Assembly: GCA_023253295.1 (NCBI GenBank)
Contig: JALRGZ010000331.1
Coordinates: 1 to 6,429 of the forward strand
Origin: Flavobacterium sp.
GTDB lineage: Bacteria; Bacteroidota; Bacteroidia; Flavobacteriales; Flavobacteriaceae
Direction: 5' to 3'
DNA length: 6,429 nucleotides
Made by a program: the position numbers and the translations under genes. Below, one piece after another: positions 1-5,589 of this stretch. Below the pieces are notes generated by a model. The model saw only the letters and a list, made by a program, of their open reading frames with translations, made no database searches and was not told the origin of the DNA. Within the stretch, counting starts at the first letter, position 1. Each line of letters opens with the position of its first letter.

Positions 1-182
1 TCCGGCATGGCATTTCCTACCATAACATCGTCAATGCGTTTTTTGTCGAAATCAGGCAGTTCATTCATCATGTGTTGAATGGTTTCTGCCGCTAATTCGT
101 CTGGTCTTTTAAATCGGAATAAGCCTTTTGGTGCTTTTCCCACTGCTGTTCGATATGCTTTAACTATATAGGCTGTTTTCAT
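1..182 (-). CDS. fadA: Acetyl-CoA C-acyltransferase (thiolase), N-terminal part, runs off the left edge
   Basis: Thiolases of this family cleave 3-ketoacyl-CoA with free CoA, giving acetyl-CoA and a shortened acyl-CoA, the last step of each beta-oxidation round in the cytoplasm. Only the first 60 codons are here. They begin MKTAYIVKAYRTAVGKAPKG, the typical thiolase opening strand (AYIV..xRTxxGK), followed by a DELAAETIQ helix and the IDDVMVGNAMP segment, where the family usually has a VGCAMPE-like sequence. The nucleophilic Cys (near residue 90 in the family) and the C-terminal GHP and CxG motifs would lie beyond the window, so activity cannot be judged. The ATG at 180-182 is the only start that gives the normal N-terminus, and A-rich sequence precedes it. 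It lies 87 bp after fadN on the same strand, so the two are probably cotranscribed. A biosynthetic acetyl-CoA acetyltransferase is the main alternative, but the fadN neighbour favours a degradative role. Confidence 0.9.
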   Translation of the reverse strand, partial: MKTAYIVKAYRTAVGKAPKGLFRFKRPDELAAETIQHMMNELPDFDKKRIDDVMVGNAMP

Positions 183-191
183 TTTTCTTTT

Positions 192-262
192 AGATAATAG
201 AAGAAAGAAGAAAGAGAAAAGATGTTTAACATCTAGGTTCTGGCTTCTAGCTTCTTGGTTCT
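192..262. repeat. Mirror-symmetric heptad array between fadN and fadA
   Basis: On the plus strand this 71-bp stretch divides without remainder into five 7-bp units that all start with AGA (from 192, 199, 206, 213 and 220), one central T at 227, and five 7-bp units that all end in TCT (ending at 234, 241, 248, 255 and 262). The inner pair, AGATGTT/AACATCT (220-234), is a perfect inverted repeat. Counting outward by facing heptads, I find 7, 3, 5, 5 and 3 Watson-Crick pairs, 23 of 35. A poorer sixth unit fills 263-269 up to the fadN stop codon. The left arm includes an unbroken 24-base purine run (199-222). In the fadN-fadA transcript the array would fold as a periodic hairpin ending about ten bases before the fadA start. 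The function is unknown; it may be a dispersed intergenic repeat or an RNA stability or translation element. Confidence 0.7.
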
Positions 263-269
263 TGTTTTT

Positions 270-2660
270 CTAATTTCTCAAAGGTTTTCCTGATTTTAAC
301 ATATACTGGATACGCTCCATGGTTTTTCTTTCGGTACAAAGAGACAAGAAAGCTTCTCTTTCTAGATCTAATAAATACTGTTCAGAAACTAATGTTGGTT
401 CCGATAAATCGCCTCCAGCCATAACGTAAGCTAGTTTATTTGCAATTTTTTTATCGTGTTCCGAAATATAATTTCCTGCTACCATTTGGTCAGTACCAAC
501 TAAAAACATTCCAAGGGCTTGTTTTCCTAACACCTTAACATCATTTCGGCGGATAGGTTGGGTATAACCTGCTTCAGCCATAAGAAGTGCATGTTTCTTA
601 GCTTCTGCAATTTGGCGGTCTTTGTTTACCACAATAATGTCTTTGCCGTGTTGCAATAATCCGGTGTCATAAGCTTCGTAACCTGAAGTGGACACTTTAG
701 CCATGGCAATGGTTAGAAAATATTCCTGTAAGGTGTTTAATTCAACATCGTTTTTACGGAATAAATCGGACGCACGTAATGCCATTTCTTTTGAACCACC
801 TCCACCAGGAATCACACCAACACCAAATTCTACTAATCCCATGTAGGTTTCAGCAGCGGCAACTACTTTGTCGGCATGCAAACTCATTTCGCAACCGCCT
901 CCAAAAGTCATTCCGTGAGGTGCTACAACAACAGGAATTGAGGAATAACGCACCCGCATCATTGTATCCTGAAACATTTTGATAGCCATGTTCAATTCGT
1001 CGTACTCTTGTTCAACTGCCATCATAAATATCATTCCAATATTGGCACCAACCGAAAAATTAGCAGCTTGATTTCCAATAACTAATCCTTCGTATTCTTT
1101 TTCGGCTAAATCAATCCCTTTGTTAATGGCTTGCAATACATCGCCACCAATAGTATTCATTTTTGATTTGAATTCGATATTTAAAATTCCGTCGCCCAAA
1201 TCTTCAATTATAGCACCGCTGTTGCTCCATACTTTTTTGCTTTCGCGAATGTTATTCAGAATAATAAAAGCATTTTGTCCTGGAACTTTAGTTTGCGATT
1301 TAGTTGCAATATCATAGAAATAAGTAGCACCTTCTTTTACAGAATAAAAACTGCTACTGCCCGAAGCCAGCATTTCATTAACCCACGGAGCGGGAGTATG
1401 TCCTTCGGCTTTTATCATTTCGATTCCTTTTTCAACTCCGATGGAGTCCCAAATTTCGAAAGGACCATTTTCCCAGCCAAAACCCGCTTTCATGGCATCA
1501 TCAATTTTGTATAATTCATCGGAAATTTCAGGAATTCTATTGGAAACATAAGCAAATAAGGCGGCGAAGCTTTTTCTATAGAATTCTCCTGCCTTATCAG
1601 TTCCTTTAATTAATACTTTAAAACGATCAATAGGTTTGTCGATAGTTTTTGTTAATTCTAAGGTAGCAAATGAAGCTTTTTTAGCTGCCCGATATTCTAA
1701 GGTATTTAAGTCCAAAGAAAGAATGTCTTTGTCTACTTTTTTGTAAAAACCTTGTCCTGTTTTACTTCCAAACCATTTATTTTCAACCATTTTACTGATG
1801 AATTCCGGAAGTTTAAATAACTCATGCGCTTCATCATTGGGACAATTTTCATAAATTCCGTTAGCAACATGAACTAAAGTATCTAAACCTACTACGTCAA
1901 CAGTTCTAAAAGTTGCCGATTTTGGGCGTCCAATTACAGGCCCTGTTAATTTATCAACTTCTTCGATAGTTAGATTCATTTCGGCAACCAAATGAAACAA
2001 ACTTTGAATCCCAAAAACACCAATTCGGTTTCCTATGAAAGCAGGTGTATCTTTAGCAACAACTGAAGTTTTTCCTAAGAACTTTTCTCCATATTTATTT
2101 AGAAAACTTAATACTTCTGACGAAGTTTTTGGCCCCGGAATAATTTCAAATAGTTTTAAGTAGCGAGCAGGGTTGAAAAAGTGCGTACCACAAAAATGTT
2201 TTTGAAAATCTTCTGAACGTCCTTCACTCATGAAATGAATTGGAATTCCCGAAGTATTTGAAGTGACTAATGTTCCTGGAGTTCTGTATTGATCGATCTG
2301 TTCGAAAACCAATTTTTTAATATCCAAACGTTCTACGACTACTTCGATAATCCAATCAACATGAGCAATTTTAGCCATGTCATCAGTTGTATTTCCTGTT
2401 GTAATTCGGCTCGCAAATTTTTGACTGTAAATAGGTGATGGTTTTGATTTGAGCGAATTAGCTAAATGTTCGTTAACAATTCTGTTTCTAACGGCTTTGC
2501 TTTCTAAGGTAAGTCCTTTTTTGCTTTCAGATTCGGTAAGTTCTTTTGGGACAATGTCCAAAAGCAAAACTTCAACACCGATGTTAGCAAAATGGCAGGC
2601 AATTCCGGAACCCATGATTCCGGAACCTATTATGGCAACTTTTTTAATTGTGCGTTTCAT
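270..2660 (-). CDS. fadN: Bifunctional 3-hydroxyacyl-CoA dehydrogenase / enoyl-CoA hydratase, FadN type
   Basis: This cytoplasmic fusion enzyme hydrates trans-2-enoyl-CoA and then oxidises the resulting 3-hydroxyacyl-CoA with NAD+, the two middle steps of beta-oxidation. The dehydrogenase comes first. A Rossmann fold has GSGIMGSG at residues 12-19 and the NAD-ribose Asp at 35. The catalytic set is visible as Ser137 (SNTSG), His160 in GTHFFNP, Glu172 and Asn211. A C-terminal dehydrogenase domain (about 196-306) and a second copy-like segment (about 353-420) follow. The hydratase spans about 480-690, with oxyanion-hole segments FSVGAN (535-540) and FGGGCE (586-591). Glu591 and Glu611 are spaced 20 apart, exactly like the catalytic Glu144 and Glu164 of rat enoyl-CoA hydratase, so both halves look active. 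The domain order is opposite to E. coli FadB and matches B. subtilis FadN, as does the length (796 versus about 790). The ATG at 2658-2660 sits just before the Rossmann strand. No Shine-Dalgarno sequence is seen. marR is 59 bp upstream with no evident promoter or terminator between. Confidence 0.95.
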   Translation of the reverse strand: MKRTIKKVAIIGSGIMGSGIACHFANIGVEVLLLDIVPKELTESESKKGLTLESKAVRNRIVNEHLANSLKSKPSPIYSQKFASRITTGNTTDDMAKIAHVDWIIEVVVERLDIKKLVFEQIDQYRTPGTLVTSNTSGIPIHFMSEGRSEDFQKHFCGTHFFNPARYLKLFEIIPGPKTSSEVLSFLNKYGEKFLGKTSVVAKDTPAFIGNRIGVFGIQSLFHLVAEMNLTIEEVDKLTGPVIGRPKSATFRTVDVVGLDTLVHVANGIYENCPNDEAHELFKLPEFISKMVENKWFGSKTGQGFYKKVDKDILSLDLNTLEYRAAKKASFATLELTKTIDKPIDRFKVLIKGTDKAGEFYRKSFAALFAYVSNRIPEISDELYKIDDAMKAGFGWENGPFEIWDSIGVEKGIEMIKAEGHTPAPWVNEMLASGSSSFYSVKEGATYFYDIATKSQTKVPGQNAFIILNNIRESKKVWSNSGAIIEDLGDGILNIEFKSKMNTIGGDVLQAINKGIDLAEKEYEGLVIGNQAANFSVGANIGMIFMMAVEQEYDELNMAIKMFQDTMMRVRYSSIPVVVAPHGMTFGGGCEMSLHADKVVAAAETYMGLVEFGVGVIPGGGGSKEMALRASDLFRKNDVELNTLQEYFLTIAMAKVSTSGYEAYDTGLLQHGKDIIVVNKDRQIAEAKKHALLMAEAGYTQPIRRNDVKVLGKQALGMFLVGTDQMVAGNYISEHDKKIANKLAYVMAGGDLSEPTLVSEQYLLDLEREAFLSLCTERKTMERIQYMLKSGKPLRN

Positions 2661-2719
2661 ACGTTGTTACTATTTGTGTTTTATCTGAATTTCTTATCGT
2701 CTTAGTCTTTTTTTCGAAT

Positions 2720-3184
2720 TTAGACGACTTCATTTTCGCTAAGCTCTGAAGAAGTAAATATTTCTTTGTCCTGAATTAATTTATTGATGGTTTCGGCTAC
2801 AATTATGAAATTCTCCCATTGTTCATCAGAAATGTGTTTTTTTATTGTTTCATTAAAATGAATGACAGTACTTTTAGATAATTCTCTTTTTTCTTTTCCA
2901 AATTCGGTTAGATGAATTAAAACGCCCCGGCCATCGTCAGGATTTTTCTTTTTTACGATTAATCCCTTTTCTTCCATTGATTTTAATGTACGGGTGAGGC
3001 TGGTGGGTTCCATTCCCATTATTGGTCCCAAAGCCGTAGATGGAGTACCGTTTTCCTTATCAATACTTAATAGTACAAATCCCGTTGCCATTGTAGCACC
3101 ATATTTGGCTGCTTCTTCATTGTACATTCTTGATATAGCTTGCCAGGTTGCTCTTAAGATGTAATCTATCGATTTGTTTTTCAT
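2720..3184 (-). CDS. MarR-family winged-helix transcriptional regulator
   Basis: A 154-residue DNA-binding protein of normal MarR length. Helices at the N-terminus (about 5-28) and C-terminus (about 95-140) should form the dimer interface. The winged helix-turn-helix lies between them: residues 49-57 lead into a recognition helix at about 59-72 (EPTSLTRTLKSMEEKG), then the wing with the family's Asp-Gly-Arg signature at 84-86 (NPDDGRGV). MarR proteins usually bind short palindromes as dimers and are released by a small ligand. As the first gene of the fadN-fadA unit, this one probably controls that unit and itself, perhaps sensing an acyl-CoA or fatty acid; the ligand is inference. B. subtilis regulates its fad genes with FadR, a TetR-family protein, so the regulator differs although the enzymes correspond. 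The start at 3182-3184 gives a normal N-terminus. An out-of-frame ATG lies 7 bases upstream. Perfect inverted repeats at 3205-3232 and 3243-3257 are candidate operators. Confidence 0.92.
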   Translation of the reverse strand: MKNKSIDYILRATWQAISRMYNEEAAKYGATMATGFVLLSIDKENGTPSTALGPIMGMEPTSLTRTLKSMEEKGLIVKKKNPDDGRGVLIHLTEFGKEKRELSKSTVIHFNETIKKHISDEQWENFIIVAETINKLIQDKEIFTSSELSENEVV

Positions 3185-3204
3185 ATGGCATGAATTTTTA
3201 AGAC

Positions 3205-3232
3205 TGATAAAATGAGTGTCTATTTTTTATCA
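3205..3232. promoter_or_regulatory. Inverted repeat in the marR leader (candidate operator or leader hairpin)
   Basis: Perfect 8-bp arms TGATAAAA (3205-3212) and TTTTATCA (3225-3232) are separated by 12 bases, ending 21 bases before the marR start codon. The dyad could bind a dimeric regulator, the obvious candidate being the MarR protein encoded next to it. It could instead form a weak A/T-rich hairpin in the mRNA leader. Chance repeats of this size are not rare in DNA this A/T-rich, so the assignment is tentative. Confidence 0.35.
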
Positions 3233-3242
3233 AAATCGTTTT

Positions 3243-3257
3243 ATTCTAATTTAGAAT
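3243..3257. promoter_or_regulatory. 15-bp palindrome, candidate MarR operator
   Basis: ATTCTAA and TTAGAAT flank one central T, a perfect 7-1-7 inverted repeat. Its size is typical of sites bound by MarR dimers. It lies about 60 bp upstream of marR and about 25 bp downstream of the candidate -7 box at 3283-3290, where a bound repressor would block early elongation or promoter clearance. That the adjacent MarR protein binds here is inference from position and symmetry. Confidence 0.42.
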
Positions 3258-3282
3258 TTACGATATTAGCATTGTTGTATTT

Positions 3283-3290
3283 CAAATATA
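3283..3290 (-). promoter_or_regulatory. Candidate -7 promoter element for marR-fadN-fadA
   Basis: On the minus strand the sequence reads TATATTTG, an exact match to the Bacteroidetes -7 consensus TAnnTTTG. It would start transcription roughly 90 bases before marR, inside the space between the upstream terminator and the gene. No convincing TTTG (-33) element is found at the expected distance upstream, so the promoter is possible rather than established. Confidence 0.4.
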
Positions 3291-3354
3291 ATAAAAAATA
3301 GTAGGCATGCATAATAAATAACCGCTATTTTTTTGTTAAAAAGATTGTTGTAAT

Positions 3355-3401
3355 AAAAAAAGAGACTGTCTCATTTGTTTAAGAAACAGTCTCTTTTTTT
3401 T
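3355..3401 (-). terminator. Intrinsic terminator of the acyl-CoA synthetase gene
   Basis: GAGACTGT (3362-3369) pairs perfectly with ACAGTCTC (3386-3393). Seven A residues (3355-3361) face T residues (3394-3400), giving a stem of up to 15 bp around a 16-base loop. Read on the minus strand it lies about 20 bases beyond the synthetase stop codon and ends in a T run. Because both flanks carry A/T tracts it could work in either direction, but the only converging gene is the synthetase. It separates the synthetase transcript from the marR-fadN-fadA unit. Confidence 0.85.
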
Positions 3402-3405
3402 GCAG

Positions 3406-3422
3406 AAAAACCAAAGGTTTTT
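3406..3422 (-). repeat. Small hairpin at the synthetase stop codon
   Basis: AAAAACC (3406-3412) and GGTTTTT (3416-3422) are perfect 7-bp arms around three bases. The repeat overlaps the TAA stop at 3421-3423 and lies immediately before the main terminator. It may stabilise the transcript end or assist termination. It is A/T-rich and short, so it may have no role. Confidence 0.4.
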
Positions 3423-5199
3423 AGCAATTGTATATCTTTTTAAATAAATCCTGATATTTCTCTAATACGTTTTTACGTTTTAATTTTAGAGTAGGGGTTA
3501 ATTGACCTCCTTCAATTGACCATACATCAGGAGTGAGCTCGAATCGTTTTATCTGTTCCCAATGACCGAACTTAGTGTTGATGCGATCCACTTCCTGTTG
3601 CATTCGGGCGATTACTTTTTCATTTTTGATTAAGTTCTCATGATTGGTATCCAATTCTATGTGGTTTTTTTTAGCCCATTCGATAATAAAATCAAAATTT
3701 GGCTGGATAAAAGCAGCAGGCATTTTCTGGCCTTCGCCAATGACCATAATCTGCTCAATGAAACGAGATTGTTTCATGGTGTTTTCAATCAGTTGAGGTG
3801 CAATATATTTTCCGCCTGAAGTTTTGAACATTTCTTTTTTACGGTCGGTAATTTTTAAGAAACCGTCTTTGTCTATATTTCCAATATCCCCCGTGTGAAA
3901 ATAACCGTCTGTAATAACTTCATTAGTTAACTTTTCGTTTTTGTAATAACCCATCATTACATTAGGGCCTTTGCAAAGAATTTCGCCATCTTCGGCAATT
4001 TTCACTTCCACATTATCGATTATTTTTCCAACAGTGCCAATACGGAAACCAAAATTACGCATGTCATTTACTGCGATTACAGGAGAAGTTTCTGTTAATC
4101 CATAACCTTCCATTACAGGGATTCCTGCAGCAGCAAATATTCTTGCTAATCGGGTTTGTAAAGCGGCACTTCCTGATACCATTAATTCTAATTTACCGCC
4201 AAGTCCTTCCTGCCATTTACTAAAAATAAGTTTTCGGGCAATTTTGAGTTGGAATTCGTACCAAAACCCATTGGCTCCATAAGGTTCATATTGTATTCCA
4301 AGGTTTATAGCCCAAAAGAATAGTTTTCTCTTAATGCCGGTTAAATCAGCGCCTTTAGCGTAAATTTTATCGTATACTTTTTCAATTAATCTTGGAACCG
4401 CAGTAATAACTGTAGGCTGAATTTCTTTGATGTTTTCGCCAATTTTATCTATCGATTCTCCAAAATAGATGGATACTCCGTAAAATTGATAGAGATAAAG
4501 TACCATTCTTTCGAATATGTGACAAATTGGTAAAAAACTTAAGGCTCTGCTTTTTCCCGCTTGAAAAGGAATTCTCGAAGCGCTTCCTAAAACATTTGAA
4601 ACAATATTTTGATGGGATAGCATTACGCCTTTTGGGTTTCCTGTTGTTCCAGAAGTGTATATTATGGTTGCTAAATCTTCGGTTTTGATACTGTTTTTGC
4701 GGTTTTCTACTTCATCCTGATTGCTATCGTCTTCTCCCAGAATTAATAAATCGTTCCAGTTTTTACAGTTGGTAACCGTGTTAAAGCTATAAATGTCTAT
4801 AAGATGTGGTAGTTTACTTTTTATCGCATTTATTTTTTTGAAAAGTTCTTCATCAGATACAAAGCAATAAGTTGCTTCACAATGATTAAGTATGTATTCA
4901 TAATCCTGCTCAGAAATAGTAGGATATATAGGGACTGTTTGCGCGCCTGTTTGCAAAATACCAATATCCATGATATGCCATTCGGTTCTGTTATTGGAAG
5001 AAATGATGGCTATTTTGTCGTCTTTTTTTATTCCCATCCGCAAAAGAGATCTGGAAATACTGTTGGCTTTCGCAATGTATTCCTGTGTAGAAGTTTTTAC
5101 CCAAACACCATTTTGTTTTGAAGCTAAAGCGTCTGGAATTGTATTGAATTCATCTTGTTGATGATATGGGAAATCAAAAATTCGTGTAATTGAGACCAT
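3421..5199 (-). CDS. Long-chain fatty acid--CoA ligase (AMP-forming acyl-CoA synthetase)
   Basis: A 592-residue enzyme that activates free fatty acids to acyl-CoA through an acyl-adenylate, feeding beta-oxidation or lipid synthesis. Adenylate-forming superfamily motifs appear in order: the phosphate-binding loop YTSGTTGNPKG at 181-191, the YGLTET motif at 366-371, YFHTGD with the ribose-binding Asp at 438, the hinge TDRKKEMFKTSGGKYIAP starting at 451 (Asp452), and a C-terminal LTPTLKLKR segment (567-575) whose Lys572 is the likely catalytic lysine. Length, the long central insert and the hinge sequence fit the eukaryote-like long-chain group (COG1022, FAA1-like) better than E. coli FadD, so no symbol is given. 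No signal peptide or clear membrane helix is seen; such enzymes are usually cytoplasmic or peripheral on the membrane. The ATG at 5197-5199 gives the usual short N-terminus. The gene is monocistronic here: a terminator follows, and katG diverges upstream. Confidence 0.94.
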   Translation of the reverse strand: MVSITRIFDFPYHQQDEFNTIPDALASKQNGVWVKTSTQEYIAKANSISRSLLRMGIKKDDKIAIISSNNRTEWHIMDIGILQTGAQTVPIYPTISEQDYEYILNHCEATYCFVSDEELFKKINAIKSKLPHLIDIYSFNTVTNCKNWNDLLILGEDDSNQDEVENRKNSIKTEDLATIIYTSGTTGNPKGVMLSHQNIVSNVLGSASRIPFQAGKSRALSFLPICHIFERMVLYLYQFYGVSIYFGESIDKIGENIKEIQPTVITAVPRLIEKVYDKIYAKGADLTGIKRKLFFWAINLGIQYEPYGANGFWYEFQLKIARKLIFSKWQEGLGGKLELMVSGSAALQTRLARIFAAAGIPVMEGYGLTETSPVIAVNDMRNFGFRIGTVGKIIDNVEVKIAEDGEILCKGPNVMMGYYKNEKLTNEVITDGYFHTGDIGNIDKDGFLKITDRKKEMFKTSGGKYIAPQLIENTMKQSRFIEQIMVIGEGQKMPAAFIQPNFDFIIEWAKKNHIELDTNHENLIKNEKVIARMQQEVDRINTKFGHWEQIKRFELTPDVWSIEGGQLTPTLKLKRKNVLEKYQDLFKKIYNC

Positions 5200-5479
5200 G
5201 TTTACAGTTTTGGAATGCTATGCAAAATATAAAAAAAATATCGAATTATCTTTTTTTAAGTCATAAAAAAGAATAGTTGTTTTTCTATGAATGTTAGTAA
5301 TGAAACTGCTAAATAAAGATGCTTATGGTTTTTTAATTTTTAGAAGACGATCCTTTTATTAAATGTCTTAATGAAAGAAGAAGTTTGTTTTTTGGTCTAA
5401 AATATTTAATAATGATGTAATCGTTTTTTGTATGGATTTTTTTTCATAATTTAATGTGCTTTTTATTTAAATAATTGAT

Positions 5480-5532
5480 TTGTGTATTGTGTAATAGTTT
5501 TTTTCTATTAAAAATAAAAAATCAATAGTTTT
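5480..5532 (+). repeat. Direct repeats upstream of katG
   Basis: TTGTGTA occurs twice in tandem (5480-5493). AATAGTTTT occurs at 5493-5501 and again at 5524-5532, start to start 31 bp, about three helical turns, so both copies would lie on the same DNA face. They sit just upstream of the possible katG -7 box and could be activator or repressor contacts. The binding protein is unknown, and chance is a real alternative in such A/T-rich DNA. Confidence 0.3.
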
Positions 5533-5540
5533 AAGTTTTA

Positions 5541-5548
5541 TAATTTAG
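5541..5548 (+). promoter_or_regulatory. Possible -7 promoter element for katG
   Basis: TAATTTAG differs from the Bacteroidetes -7 consensus TAnnTTTG at one position and lies 41 bases before the katG ATG, a normal leader distance. No clear -33 TTTG is found at the right spacing, which would fit a promoter needing an activator such as an oxidative-stress regulator, but that is inference. Confidence 0.27.
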
Positions 5549-5589
5549 CAATGAAGTAAATTAAGAAATAGTATAAAAAATAAATTATT

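Larger units (their letters stand above)
5200..5589. other. A/T-rich divergent intergenic region between the acyl-CoA synthetase gene and katG
   Basis: These 390 bases contain no open reading frame longer than about ten codons and no RNA gene that I recognise. They must hold promoters for both flanking genes. On the synthetase side the nearest box-like sequence is TATATTTTG on the minus strand (5231-5223), one base too long for the TAnnTTTG consensus. On the katG side are a possible -7 box (5541-5548), a tandem TTGTGTA pair (5480-5493), two AATAGTTTT copies (5493-5501 and 5524-5532), and a 12-bp palindrome TTATTTAAATAA (5463-5474). No terminator-like hairpin was seen, as expected for divergent genes. 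Confidence 0.6.

Noticed and set aside
192..262. The heptad array as a CRISPR or mobile-element remnant
   Set aside because: Units are 7 bp with no spacers of CRISPR size, and there are no flanking target duplications or transposase fragments.
779..982. Plus-strand open frame inside fadN
   Set aside because: It is antisense to a strongly conserved catalytic part of fadN and its translation has no recognisable family. The same applies to the plus-strand frames at 1120-1317, 1275-1514 and 2449-2688.
2698..2726. CGTCT/AGACG inverted repeat between marR and fadN
   Set aside because: The arms are only five bases and one lies inside the marR coding end. There is no T run after it, so it is not a convincing terminator.
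3117..3191. Out-of-frame ATG 7 bases upstream of the marR start, opening a 24-codon frame overlapping marR
   Set aside because: It could act as a decoy start, but one stray ATG in a leader is expected by chance, and the peptide has no recognisable feature.
3243..3257. Reading the 7-1-7 palindrome as a PerR or Fur box
   Set aside because: The half-sites are in the opposite arrangement (ATTCTAA first, TTAGAAT second) to the PerR-type TTATAAT-N-ATTATAA, and the neighbouring regulator is MarR-type.
4882..5161. Two overlapping plus-strand open frames inside the acyl-CoA synthetase gene
   Set aside because: They are antisense to the conserved N-terminal domain of the synthetase and have no protein-like features.
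5463..5474. TTATTTAAATAA palindrome in the katG upstream region
   Set aside because: It is made only of A and T in DNA of extreme A/T content, so a 12-bp palindrome is likely by chance.
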